A stretch of DNA of 64,000 nt from Clostridia bacterium (GTDB lineage Bacteria; Bacillota; Clostridia; Christensenellales; CAG-138): the NCBI GenBank assembly GCA_017525875.1, contig JAFXSG010000001.1, positions 62,001 through 126,000 of the forward strand, read 5' to 3'. Position 1 is the first letter of the stretch. Each line of letters begins with the position of its first letter. Both the position numbers and the translations under genes were made by a program. The notes under the pieces are model-generated. The model did not search any database. It was given only the letters and a program-made list of their open reading frames with translations, and had not been told where the DNA came from. Positions 53,399 to 61,930 of this stretch are shown here, piece by piece.

Positions 53399-54691
53399 AT
53401 GGAAATGGCAAACGAAAACCGCGAAGTTGCGGTACGACTCTCCGGTGTAAAGAAAATGTACAAGCTCGGTCAGATCGGAGGCGGAACGCTTCAGGGGGAT
53501 CTGCAGAGCTGGTGGGCGCGCGTCCGCGGCAGGGAAGACCCGAACACCAAGATAGGGCAGGGGCAGCGTCTTGTCGGTCAGACCTTCATGGCCCTTAACG
53601 GTATTGACTTGACCATCTACCGGGGTGAAGCGCTCGGCATAATCGGCAGCAACGGCGCCGGAAAGAGCACTATGCTCAAACTGCTCTCCCGCGTTACGGC
53701 TCCTACCGAGGGCGAGATCGATATCTACGGCCGCATCGCTTCCATGCTGGAGGTCGGCACCGGCTTCAACGGCGAGATGACCGGCCGCGAAAACGTCTAT
53801 ATGAACGGCGCGATCCTCGGCATGACCAAGGCCGAGATCGATGCCAAGATGGAGGACATCATCGAGTTTTCGGAGGTGCGCGATTTTATTGACACGCCCG
53901 TAAAGCGCTATTCGAGCGGTATGTACGTCAAGCTTGCGTTCTCCGTTGCCGCGCATCTCGATTCCGAGATCATGATCATGGACGAAGTCCTTGCCGTCGG
54001 CGATATGGCGTTCCAAAAGAAATGCCTCGATAAGATGCGCGAAGCCGCCAAAAAGGAAGGCCGTACCGTCCTTTATGTCAGCCATAATATGAACACCATC
54101 CGCCAGCTCTGCGACCGCTGCATAGTTCTCGATAAGGGCAGGATCATCTTTGACGGCGACGTTGAAGAAGCGATCGAGGTGTATATGAGCTCCGCAAAAC
54201 AGTTGAACGCAGAGTATGAGCTTACAGGCAAGCGCAGCAGGAAGGATATGCTTTCCGATGAGCTCAGGTTCACCCGCATTCGATTCCTGAACAAAGAAAA
54301 ACCGATCTATTTCTTCAAAGAGCCGGTCGATATACAGCTGATGATCACGGCAAAGAAGCGTATGGACAATATCGCGATAAGGATATCGGTCAAAGGCAGG
54401 GATATGTCCGTTATCGGCATGGCCAGTTCTGCGCCGGGCATTTCTTTAGCCGAGGGGGAGAACAAGGTGAAGATCCGACTGAACACCGAAGGGCTTGCAC
54501 CGGGATATTACGTACTCAAGCTTGTTGCTTTTGAAGTGGGCTCACTTGGCGCCAACAGGAATATGGATGTTGTCGATGAAGCCTGTGCCTTTGAAAAAGC
54601 CCAATCAGATGAGAACAATCAGATGGCGTGGAATACCAAATGGTGGGGCCATCTAATGCTTCCGGAGATTGAGATTATCGGAGACGAATGA
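53399..54691 (+). CDS. ABC-type polysaccharide exporter ATPase (Wzt-like) with C-terminal binding domain
   Basis: A protein of 430 residues. The ATPase has Walker A GSNGAGKST, signature YSSGMYVKLAFSVA and Walker B IMIMDEVLAVGD. Residues ~290-430 are a beta-sandwich Wzt_C domain that in known systems binds the non-reducing end of the finished chain. This makes export depend on chain ends. GAGGAGG precedes the ATG, and the gene is paired with the permease. Confidence 0.93.
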   Translation: MEMANENREVAVRLSGVKKMYKLGQIGGGTLQGDLQSWWARVRGREDPNTKIGQGQRLVGQTFMALNGIDLTIYRGEALGIIGSNGAGKSTMLKLLSRVTAPTEGEIDIYGRIASMLEVGTGFNGEMTGRENVYMNGAILGMTKAEIDAKMEDIIEFSEVRDFIDTPVKRYSSGMYVKLAFSVAAHLDSEIMIMDEVLAVGDMAFQKKCLDKMREAAKKEGRTVLYVSHNMNTIRQLCDRCIVLDKGRIIFDGDVEEAIEVYMSSAKQLNAEYELTGKRSRKDMLSDELRFTRIRFLNKEKPIYFFKEPVDIQLMITAKKRMDNIAIRISVKGRDMSVIGMASSAPGISLAEGENKVKIRLNTEGLAPGYYVLKLVAFEVGSLGANRNMDVVDEACAFEKAQSDENNQMAWNTKWWGHLMLPEIEIIGDE

Positions 54692-55947
54692 TGAAGAAGA
54701 TCGGTCTGCTGAATATTCAGCATATAGATAACTACGGAGCGAACCTGATCTCATATTCGATGGAGCAGGAAGCCGGACTTGCAACGGATCATACCGCAGA
54801 AGTGACCACGATCCGCTTTCTTCCCGATCGAAAAAAATCCTTAAAACAGGCAAACACGCTTTTAAACTCGATCAGAATGAACGGGATTGCCGGGATCGGG
54901 GGAAAGGTCTCAGCATCATTCAAAAGAATGAAATATAAGCTGCGTGCCGGCATAAGGAAAACCGCGCTGTTCAGATTGGCAAAAAGGCTCCTGAAAAAGG
55001 GCAGTCCGGAACAAGCGTGTGCTGATGATAAAACACTTGAGCTGAAGAGGCTCAGAGCGGAAAATTTCGAATCGTTCCACAGCAGGGTTCTGCATCTTTC
55101 CGAACCGATCAGCATTGAAAACATAGATAAACTCGATTACGACGTGATAATTGTCGGAAGCGACGTGGTATGGAAACCGCAAAGGCTGCTTGCTAAAGAA
55201 GAAAACTGCGCATACTTCCTGACCCGCGTCAAAAAGTCCGCCGGGATTGCTTATGCGGCAAGTATAGGGATTTCGGACGAGAAGATCCTCGGGCGGCTCA
55301 GCAAAAGATACAAGGCTGCGGTACGAAGGTTCTCTTTTGTTTCAATGCGCGAAAGGAATGCGCAGAAGTACATCGGCGAACTGCTCCCCGATACCGAAGT
55401 GGCAAACTGCATAGATCCGGTATTCCTGCGCACAGCGAACGAGTACGAACAGCTGATCGCGGGTATCGCGCCCAAGCATGATGCTTATGTGTATGTTTAC
55501 CTGATGGGGAATAACAAAGAGGCATGCCGTTATGCCCAAAAGCTTGCCGAGCAAAAGGGCTTGAAGATCGTATTCCATACCAACTACAGCGATATCGGCT
55601 TTGAGGGCGAATCCTCCCTTTCGGACGGTCCGCTGGAGTTCTTGAGCAGGATAAAAAATGCGGATTACATAGTTACCGATACGTTTCACGGAACTGCGTT
55701 CTCCATCATTTTCCACAAGAGATTCATCACCTTCACAAGAGGCAATATGAGCGTCCGGCTGGAAGACTTTTTGTCTCATATAGATTTAAAGGATCGATTT
55801 GTCGAATCAACAGATGATATCGGCCGCATAGATGCCGCGATAGACTATTCAAGGGTCGACGAAGTGCTCGGCGAATGGATCTCGGCTTCCAAAGAATGGT
55901 TCAGCAACGCTGTAAACTCAGCATTAAACAATACGAGCGGAGAATAA
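54688..55947 (+). CDS. Polysaccharide pyruvyl transferase family protein, copy 2
   Basis: A protein of 419 residues of the same family as 50403-51683 but a different branch. NIQHIDNYGANLISYSMEQ is the N-terminal block, VGSDVVWKP the middle, and TDTFHGTAFSIIFHKRF the C-terminal block with His. The start overlaps the wzt stop (ATGA). Basic residues are frequent at ~50-110. Confidence 0.85.
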   Translation: MMKKIGLLNIQHIDNYGANLISYSMEQEAGLATDHTAEVTTIRFLPDRKKSLKQANTLLNSIRMNGIAGIGGKVSASFKRMKYKLRAGIRKTALFRLAKRLLKKGSPEQACADDKTLELKRLRAENFESFHSRVLHLSEPISIENIDKLDYDVIIVGSDVVWKPQRLLAKEENCAYFLTRVKKSAGIAYAASIGISDEKILGRLSKRYKAAVRRFSFVSMRERNAQKYIGELLPDTEVANCIDPVFLRTANEYEQLIAGIAPKHDAYVYVYLMGNNKEACRYAQKLAEQKGLKIVFHTNYSDIGFEGESSLSDGPLEFLSRIKNADYIVTDTFHGTAFSIIFHKRFITFTRGNMSVRLEDFLSHIDLKDRFVESTDDIGRIDAAIDYSRVDEVLGEWISASKEWFSNAVNSALNNTSGE

Positions 55948-55952
55948 CGAAT

Positions 55953-56597
55953 ATGAGTATTATCGCCATCATGCCCATAAAGCTGCAAAACGAGCGGCTG
56001 CCAGGCAAAAACACAAAGCTGCTTGGGGATAAACCCCTGCTTCAATACGAGCTGCTCTCCCTTGCGGAGACCGGCCTTTGCGACCGTATTTGCGTTTATT
56101 GCAGCGATGAAGCCGTCTGCCCGTTTTTGCCGGAGGGCGTGGAGTTCATAAAGCGCCCCGCCTGCCTCGATCTGCCCACGGCTAATTTCTCACAGATCTT
56201 CGAGAGCTTCATGAATACCGTCGACGCGGATATCTACGTCTACGCGCATGCGACAGCGCCGTACATCACCGTCGACACGATGCGCCAGTGCATTGAAGCA
56301 GTCGTTTCCGGTGAATACGACTCCGCTTTCTGCGCGGTCAAGATCCAGGACTTCCTTTGGAAAGACGGCGAGCCGCTTAATTTCGACGCGGCGAACATCC
56401 CGCGCAGCCAGGATCTCGACCCGATCTTCCGCGAGACCTCGGGCGTGTACGTCTTCACGAAGGCCGTGTTTGAAAAGCTCCACCGCCGCATCGGTTCAAA
56501 ACCGTTTGTTAAGGAAGTTTCATTCAAGGAAGCGGTGGATATCAACAATCCGGAGGACTTTGCTCTTGCGGAAGCGCTGCTCGATATCGAGCTTTGA
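55953..56597 (+). CDS. CMP-sugar synthetase (acylneuraminate cytidylyltransferase family)
   Basis: A protein of 214 residues. MPIKLQNERLPGKNTKLLGDKPLL is the NeuA/KdsB-type R-x-x-x-K-N nucleotide loop. YAHATAPYI and DINNPEDFALAEALL are later family blocks. It would activate a ulosonic (or related) sugar with CTP. The start at 55953 has CGGAG 13 bases upstream and no better choice. It begins a three-gene module with the aldolase fusion and the KdsC-like phosphatase. Confidence 0.88.
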   Translation: MSIIAIMPIKLQNERLPGKNTKLLGDKPLLQYELLSLAETGLCDRICVYCSDEAVCPFLPEGVEFIKRPACLDLPTANFSQIFESFMNTVDADIYVYAHATAPYITVDTMRQCIEAVVSGEYDSAFCAVKIQDFLWKDGEPLNFDAANIPRSQDLDPIFRETSGVYVFTKAVFEKLHRRIGSKPFVKEVSFKEAVDINNPEDFALAEALLDIEL

Positions 56598-56612
56598 TAC
56601 GGAGGAAAACGC

Positions 56613-58208
56613 ATGAGATCGGTAAAAGTGCTTGACGTTACGCTGCGCGATGGCGGCTGCGTAAACGACTTTAACTTTGGGCAGTCATATATGGACCAGA
56701 TCCTCGCTGCGCTCGAAGCTTCCGGCGTGGAGTGCATAGAGCTCGGCTACCTTGATAATAAAAAAGGCTCAGAGCAGGGAAGAACGCAATACGCAAACGA
56801 GCAGGTCATCCCGCAGTATTTCCTGAAAGAGAAAAAGCCGGGCGTGACTTATCTTGCCATGATGGATTACGGCAAGTTCGACGTCGACGCCCTTCAACCC
56901 TGCGACGGGAAGGGTATCGACGGCATCAGGCTGGCCTTCCACAAGAAAAACAGGAACGATATGTTTGCCCTCGGCAGGAAGATCATCGACAAAGGCTATA
57001 AGTTCTTCATCCAGCCGATGATAACCCTGCGCTACAGCGACAAGGAGCTGCTCGAGCTCATCGACAACGTGAACAGTGAACTGCCCGACGCCAGCGGGTT
57101 CTACATTGTGGACAGTTTCGGCGAGATGCGCCCGAACGATATGGACCGCATCATGAATCTTGTGGATCACAACCTGATCCCGTCCATGCCGCTCGGCTTC
57201 CACAGCCACAACAACCTGCAGATGTCGTATTCAAACGCGGTATCGCTGCTCCGCTTCCCGACCAACAGGGATATAATGCTCGACTGCTCCATCATGGGTA
57301 TGGGCAAAGGTGCCGGCAACCTCAGCACGGAGCTGCTCGTGGAGCACATGAACCTGTTCTTTGGAAAGAAGTACCGCACAGAGCCGCTGCTTTCGGTAAT
57401 CGACCGGGTGATCAACCAGATCCGCACCGAGTATACATGGGGCTATGCGATCGAATACTACCTTTCTTCGATCAACCACTGCACGCCAAGCTATGCCGGC
57501 CATTTCTACAACAAGCATATGCTGCCGATAGACCAGGTCGCGGAGCTGTTGAGCCTGATCCGCGAGGACAAGAAGATCTCATTCGATAAGGAATATGCCG
57601 AGCAGCTTTACCTGGAATACAACGCCAGACGCGAGCTGGACGACACCGCGGCTGTGAACGAGCTGCGCCGTGAATTCGAGGGCAAACGCATCCTGCTGAT
57701 CGCTCCCGGCCGCAGCATCACCGACGCAGGCGAAAGGATATTGAACGAGATCAATACCGAAAACACAGTCAGCATCAGCCTGAACCATTGGCAGCTGTTC
57801 CCGACCGATTTCGTCTTCGTAACAAGGCACGAAGCATTGCAGCCGGCGCTTGCGGCGGGCAGGAAGGTCATAACCGCAACGAGCGTCACCAACACTAACG
57901 ATCCGAGAGTAAAGGTCATCGACTATCAGAAATGGATCCTTGTTGACGGCGAAGTGCAGGATTCCTCAGGCGTAATGGCGCTGAATCTCATTAAGGAATG
58001 CCGCGCCTCCGAGATCCTGCTTGCCGGCTTCGACGGTTTCCACGTCAATGTGAGCAAAAACTATTACGACAAAGGCATGAACCACCCGATCACTGCGGAG
58101 CAGGCGAAAGCCCGCAACCAATTCTTCAGAGAATACGTTCGCGAGCTTCGAAAGACCGTGCCGGTGAGTTTCATAACGGAGTCCGTTTACGAGGGCGAAG
58201 ATGAGTAA
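56613..58208 (+). CDS. HMGL-like (DRE-TIM) aldolase fused to a DUF115/GT42-like domain
   Basis: A protein of 531 residues. Residues 1-~300 are a DRE-TIM aldolase barrel: VTLRDGGCVNDF carries the catalytic Arg-Asp, and LGFHSHNNLQM the metal-binding HxH. GMGKGAGNLSTELL is the phosphate-type loop. Residues ~355-531 are a separate Rossmann-like domain: ILLIAPGRSITDAGERI and ASEILLAGFDGFHVN match the two blocks of the MptE/GT42 fold. Aldolases of this type join pyruvate or acyl groups to aldehydes. Between a CMP-sugar synthetase and a KdsC-like phosphatase it may make the ulosonic acid backbone. GGAGG lies 8 bases before the ATG. Confidence 0.85.
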   Translation: MRSVKVLDVTLRDGGCVNDFNFGQSYMDQILAALEASGVECIELGYLDNKKGSEQGRTQYANEQVIPQYFLKEKKPGVTYLAMMDYGKFDVDALQPCDGKGIDGIRLAFHKKNRNDMFALGRKIIDKGYKFFIQPMITLRYSDKELLELIDNVNSELPDASGFYIVDSFGEMRPNDMDRIMNLVDHNLIPSMPLGFHSHNNLQMSYSNAVSLLRFPTNRDIMLDCSIMGMGKGAGNLSTELLVEHMNLFFGKKYRTEPLLSVIDRVINQIRTEYTWGYAIEYYLSSINHCTPSYAGHFYNKHMLPIDQVAELLSLIREDKKISFDKEYAEQLYLEYNARRELDDTAAVNELRREFEGKRILLIAPGRSITDAGERILNEINTENTVSISLNHWQLFPTDFVFVTRHEALQPALAAGRKVITATSVTNTNDPRVKVIDYQKWILVDGEVQDSSGVMALNLIKECRASEILLAGFDGFHVNVSKNYYDKGMNHPITAEQAKARNQFFREYVRELRKTVPVSFITESVYEGEDE

Positions 58209-58668
58209 GATAAAGCTTATTGCAATGGATGTGGACGGCACAATGACCGACGGGCATATATATATGGCGCCCACAGGAGAAGCTATGAAGGCTTTCAGCG
58301 CAAAGGACGGCTACGGCATTGCGCATCTGCTCCCGGAAAACGGCATTGTGCCCGTGATAATCACAGGCCGGACCTCGAAGATCGTCGAGAACCGCGCCCG
58401 CGAGATCGGCATCACGGAGCTTTATCAGGGCGTTTCCGACAAGCTCGCTGCGCTCAAATCCGTCGCCGAAAAATACGGCGCCGCCCCTTCCGAGATCGCC
58501 TTTATAGGCGATGACCTGAACGACCTTTCCTGCATTCTTTTTGCCGGTGTGTCAGGCGCGCCTGCCGACGCTGTGGAAAGTATAAAGCAAAAAGTCAGCT
58601 ATGTTTGCAGCACTTGCGGCGGCAGAGGAGCGGTCAGGGAGTTCATAGAGTATTTGATCAAGCTGTGA
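58201..58668 (+). CDS. KdsC-like HAD phosphatase
   Basis: A HAD phosphatase of 155 residues. MDVDGTMTDG holds the nucleophile Asp and acid/base Asp; ITGRTS is motif II, and FIGDDLNDL motif IV. There is no cap domain, as in KdsC/NeuA-linked phosphatases that remove phosphate from ulosonic acid phosphates. The start overlaps the aldolase stop by 8 bases. Confidence 0.9.
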   Translation: MSKIKLIAMDVDGTMTDGHIYMAPTGEAMKAFSAKDGYGIAHLLPENGIVPVIITGRTSKIVENRAREIGITELYQGVSDKLAALKSVAEKYGAAPSEIAFIGDDLNDLSCILFAGVSGAPADAVESIKQKVSYVCSTCGGRGAVREFIEYLIKL

Positions 58669-58682
58669 ATCAGCCCCCGGGA

Positions 58683-59555
58683 GTGAAAAACAGAAAAACG
58701 GTCAAATGGATATTGTTGATAGTAGGGCTGCTGTTGACGGCAGCCCTCTTTTCCTATATCCTGTCAAAAAAGGCGCTTATTGTATCGAGATTCAGCCTGC
58801 GGTCCGAAAAAACCGCTTCCGTGCTCCGCATCGTTCAGCTTTCCGATTTGCACAATGTCGAATTCGGTAATGACAATACTCGCTTGATAAAAAAGATCGC
58901 GGCGCAGCAGCCTCAGCTGATCCTCATAACGGGCGATCTGGTCGACCGGGATGACGCCGGCACGGAGAAAGCGGAAACGCTCATCCGGGGGCTTTGCGAG
59001 ATAGCACCGGTTTATATTTCTCCCGGCAATCACGAAGCGGATCATGAAAAAAACTACGGCAGCGATTTGCGGGCGACGTTCACTGCCTGCGGCGCTGCAG
59101 TGTTCGACCGCGAATGGGTCGACCTCGAGCTTGACGGGCAGCTGATAAGGCTTGGCGGTATAAACGGCTACAGCGTCCCGCGCAGGTATTTGGATGGCAA
59201 TGAAGCCCGAGAGTCGGAAGCTGACTTTATCGAAGCATTCAGCGATACCGATCGGTTGAAACTCCTTATGTGCCACATGCCGTATACCTGGCTCGTGTTG
59301 GACGGGCTTGAAGAATGGGATGCAGACTGTGTATTCTGCGGGCACGCTCACGGCGGGCAGATCAGGCTCCCGTTCATCGGAGGCCTGTGGGCGCCGGATC
59401 AGGGCTGGTTCCCCGGCCGGGTCTCGGGCCTGTATCTTTCAAATGACGAAACAAGAGCAATGCTCCTCTCCCGCGGGCTCGGAAGCAGCAGGCGCCTGCC
59501 GCGTTTCAATAATATCCCGGAGATAACCGTGCTGGATATCGTTCCGGCAGGCTAA
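58683..59555 (+). CDS. Membrane-anchored metallophosphoesterase
   Basis: A calcineurin-like phosphoesterase of 290 residues. One N-terminal membrane helix (~8-25) is followed by the catalytic blocks QLSDLHN, LITGDLVDRD, SPGNHE, MCHMPYTW and CGHAHGGQ. It resembles YkuE/LpxH-like surface or lipid-phosphate phosphatases. The GTG at 58683 is the best in-frame start, although its ribosome site (CCGGGAG) is too near. Last gene of the polysaccharide unit. Confidence 0.85.
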   Translation: MKNRKTVKWILLIVGLLLTAALFSYILSKKALIVSRFSLRSEKTASVLRIVQLSDLHNVEFGNDNTRLIKKIAAQQPQLILITGDLVDRDDAGTEKAETLIRGLCEIAPVYISPGNHEADHEKNYGSDLRATFTACGAAVFDREWVDLELDGQLIRLGGINGYSVPRRYLDGNEARESEADFIEAFSDTDRLKLLMCHMPYTWLVLDGLEEWDADCVFCGHAHGGQIRLPFIGGLWAPDQGWFPGRVSGLYLSNDETRAMLLSRGLGSSRRLPRFNNIPEITVLDIVPAG

Positions 59556-59601
59556 ACGAGCAGGGCCTTGATATAAAGCGCATGAAAAACGGATCAATAC
59601 A

Positions 59602-59636
59602 AATTGCCGCTCCTTTCGGAACGGCAATACTTTTTT
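59602..59636 (+). terminator. Terminator of the polysaccharide locus
   Basis: A 10-pair stem with one mismatch (ATTGCCG.TCC with GGA.CGGCAAT) is followed by a TTTTTT run. Between here and 59788 I see no supported gene. Confidence 0.75.
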
Positions 59637-59788
59637 GCTCGAATGATCGTTTTGACGGATCCCGCTCATGCCATTTCACAACGCAAACGTGGCGGGATCG
59701 ATTTATAACAATGACGCGTGAGCTTCCAAAGGACTCACGATTTACCGTCCACGGCTTCACGCTCGGACGGCGCAATGGACTTATCGGT

Positions 59789-60736
59789 TCATTTCGCTGC
59801 GGCCTTCCGGATCCTTTCTTTGATATCCTCGGGGATATCAACAGCCAAGGCGTCAACGTTCTTTTGCAAATGATCAAAACTGCAGGTGCCTACTGCTGCG
59901 GAGGCAACGTATGGATTGTCTATAACATATTTCAGCGCGACCTGCGAGCCGTCATAGCCCTTCAGTCTGTTCATAAACGATAGTTTTCTCGCCTCAAAAA
60001 ACAGTTCCCGCGAGGCTTTGCGTCCCAATGTCCTTGCCAAATACCAAAGATCCTTTTTCCCGCGGATCTTAAAGAGGTCGGAAAGGAACAGGCCCTCTGC
60101 CAGCGCCTGGCCGGCAACAACGCCTATCCCGTTATCATACAAAGCCTTGATCTGAGGCTCCCGGTTTTGCTTCACGACGTTGTAGTCCAGCATAACCACG
60201 TCCAAACACTTTGTTTTAATGATGTAATTTATGACATCATCATCAAATGTGTTTGCACCGCAGGCGCGTATTTTCCCCGCTTGTTTGAGCTCGGCGAAGC
60301 ATTCGAGAACGTCGTCCGTCAGGTCCTGAATACCGGATCCGTGCAAATACAATACGTCTATGTAATCGATACCCATTCGTTTTAAACTGGTATCAACGTT
60401 TTCTTTGATGCTTTTGGGATTGATATCCTGCATCCATTTGCCGTCAACGAACTTTTTGCCGCCTTTGGTCGAGATCACGATCTCATCTCTGTCGATGTTA
60501 TGCTTTTTCAGAGATAGACCGATCCTATCCTCTGCTTTTCCGTAATTGATCGCCGTATCAAAAAAACGGATCCCCAGGTCATAAGCCTTCTTAAAGAGCT
60601 CGACCGCGGTATCATCGCTTATCAGATCTCTGGCGTAAGCGGAGGCACAGCCATAACACAGCGGCGTGACCTGAATACCGGTATTCCCAAGGGGCCTGAG
60701 TTCCCAAGATCCGTTATTGTTCACTTCGTTATTCAT
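59789..60736 (-). CDS. Aldo/keto reductase
   Basis: A NAD(P)H-dependent oxidoreductase of 315 residues. The tetrad blocks are FFDTAINYG (Asp and Tyr), STKGG (Lys) and LYLHG (His). It resembles the L-galactose-dehydrogenase/ YajO-like group. The start at 60736 follows GGAGCATCAGG. The gene has lower GC and more ATA/AGA codons than the left part of the window. It points toward the polysaccharide locus and is probably unrelated to it. Confidence 0.9.
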   Translation of the reverse strand: MNNEVNNNGSWELRPLGNTGIQVTPLCYGCASAYARDLISDDTAVELFKKAYDLGIRFFDTAINYGKAEDRIGLSLKKHNIDRDEIVISTKGGKKFVDGKWMQDINPKSIKENVDTSLKRMGIDYIDVLYLHGSGIQDLTDDVLECFAELKQAGKIRACGANTFDDDVINYIIKTKCLDVVMLDYNVVKQNREPQIKALYDNGIGVVAGQALAEGLFLSDLFKIRGKKDLWYLARTLGRKASRELFFEARKLSFMNRLKGYDGSQVALKYVIDNPYVASAAVGTCSFDHLQKNVDALAVDIPEDIKERIRKAAAK

Positions 60737-61035
60737 CCTGATGCTCCAATCCTTCCTGTGTACTATATCATACCGACCGTTGTCAGCGCTCAAACAGTAT
60801 CAGTCCCGGTTTCCCAAACAGCATAGCGCCGTCAAGCAAGACTGCGGAGTACAAATTTATTATAACATAAAGTATAAACTGCAAAGGTGCTTTTTGCAAT
60901 ACTTTATAAAAAATACCTGGCCCAACCTTGTGAAACAACGAAACCCCTTTTTTGTTCCGGCGGATAAACGAGGTTTATTTGATGTGAAAGACCGCGCAAA
61001 AGACATTGACGATTGACGTGACAAACAGCAACCGA
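60737..61035. other. AT-rich intergenic region
   Basis: This 299-bp stretch holds a possible weak promoter for the reductase gene (TATGAT, minus, 60767-60772; poor -35) and an AT-rich part (60850-60920). No coding sequence is supported. The start of one ATTATA-type -10 box occurs near 60855. Confidence 0.4.
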
Positions 61036-61557
61036 TCACGCTCCGGAATAACGATACTCTAGGCTGAAATCATGCTCGTCTGCTTCACCGTGCAGGTAGT
61101 CATACCCTTCTTCTGATACGATCCGAAAACCGCATTTCTCATGCGTCCTCAAAGAAGCGATATTCTTTTTGCTTACGCAGCTGCAAAGCCGAAACGAGCC
61201 GTTTTTCTTCATGGAAGCTGCCGCACTTGAAAGAAGTTGGGCTCCATATCCTTTCCTTCTGTAATCCGGACGCGTTTCAAGTGCTTCCATGTAGTATAGA
61301 CCGTCCTGGATCTTACACGTTCTTAATGCGCTGACCCAAACGCCATCTATCTCAAGGACCCAGTAGGTTGCATCGTTTTTATTGAAAAAGTCGTTCTTCA
61401 AAAATTCCAAGAAGCCCGCTTCGACCTTCCGAACAGCAGCTTCTTTGTCCGAATCGTCCGGATAAAAATAATCTGTGTTTTCAAAATTGCTTTCGGAATA
61501 CACGTCCATCAGCTTTCTTGTATCCACCTTCTGATACTCCGATATTATTTTCAGCAT
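61036..61557 (-). CDS. GNAT-family N-acetyltransferase
   Basis: A protein of 173 residues of the acetyltransferase_1 type. ALETRPDYRRKGYGAQLL is the acetyl-CoA loop (R/Q-x-x-G-x-G/A), and NIASLRTHEKCGFRIV the C-terminal motif. The ATG at 61557 has GGAG 7 bases upstream. The ATG 12 bases earlier covers this site. The substrate is unknown. Confidence 0.88.
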   Translation of the reverse strand: MLKIISEYQKVDTRKLMDVYSESNFENTDYFYPDDSDKEAAVRKVEAGFLEFLKNDFFNKNDATYWVLEIDGVWVSALRTCKIQDGLYYMEALETRPDYRRKGYGAQLLSSAAASMKKNGSFRLCSCVSKKNIASLRTHEKCGFRIVSEEGYDYLHGEADEHDFSLEYRYSGA

Positions 61558-61585
61558 ATACGTCTCCATAAATGTTTATTAAGAT

Positions 61586-61627
61586 GATTATACCATCGCT
61601 GCCCAAGTCATTCAACAAGAAAACCTC
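61586..61627. repeat. 42-bp promoter-containing repeat, copy 1
   Basis: It matches 61859-61900 at 32 of 42 positions (ATTATACCA and CAACAA...AAACCTC are kept). It contains the GNAT promoter and the end of the Nudix frame. Confidence 0.7.
61587..61615 (-). promoter_or_regulatory. Promoter of the GNAT gene
   Basis: On the minus strand TTGAAT (61610-61615), a 17-bp spacer and TATAAT (61587-61592), with TGG before the -10 box. Confidence 0.75.
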
Positions 61628-61824
61628 AGCGGCATGATATGTACCGCTTTGATAGATGTCTCTTCGTAGATTTCTCTTGCTGCGGCTGCTATCGGCTTTT
61701 CGTCATCTTCGCCACCGCCGGCCACAAACTGATATTGATCAATGTCTGAACGATGTAAAACACAGTATTGAAGATTCGGCTTCAGTCTATATGGAATTGC
61801 CAGTATCTGAAACGGTGCCCGCAT
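61612..61824 (-). pseudogene. C-terminally truncated Nudix hydrolase
   Basis: The frame of 70 residues ends shortly after a Nudix box. The box GGGEDDEKPIAAAAREIYEE fits Gx5Ex7REUxEE, with Ser for the later Gly (TSI). A whole Nudix domain has ~130-150 residues, so the second half is missing. The frame ends inside a 42-bp repeat that also carries the next gene's promoter. The start at 61824 has GAGGAG 7 bases upstream. Confidence 0.7.
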
Positions 61825-61858
61825 AATAATGCTCCTCATAATCCCGATTTGTTGAAAT

Positions 61859-61900
61859 GATTATACCACAGCTGCTCCGATTATACAACAAATAAACCTC
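61859..61900. repeat. 42-bp promoter-containing repeat, copy 2
   Basis: The counterpart of 61586-61627. It carries the promoter of the Nudix gene and touches the recombinase terminator. Confidence 0.7.
61860..61888 (-). promoter_or_regulatory. Promoter of the Nudix fragment
   Basis: On the minus strand TTGTAT (61883-61888), a 17-bp spacer and TATAAT (61860-61865), with TGTGG in front. Confidence 0.7.
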
Positions 61901-61927
61901 TCTTGCCTTGGCAGACAAAAGAGGTTT
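61894..61927 (-). terminator. Terminator of the recombinase gene
   Basis: An AAACCTC / GAGGTTT stem (7-8 bp) with a partly paired loop lies just after the recombinase stop. The tail on the minus strand is ATTTG, so it is moderate. Confidence 0.6.
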
Positions 61928-61930
61928 CTT

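Noticed and set aside
59582-59788. Possible small gene after the phosphoesterase
   Set aside because: The open frames on both strands run over the terminator or the reductase gene, with no ribosome site and no recognisable protein.
60780-61016. Open frame in the intergenic region before the reductase gene
   Set aside because: The frame is AT-rich, lacks a ribosome site and overlaps the reductase promoter region; no domain is seen.
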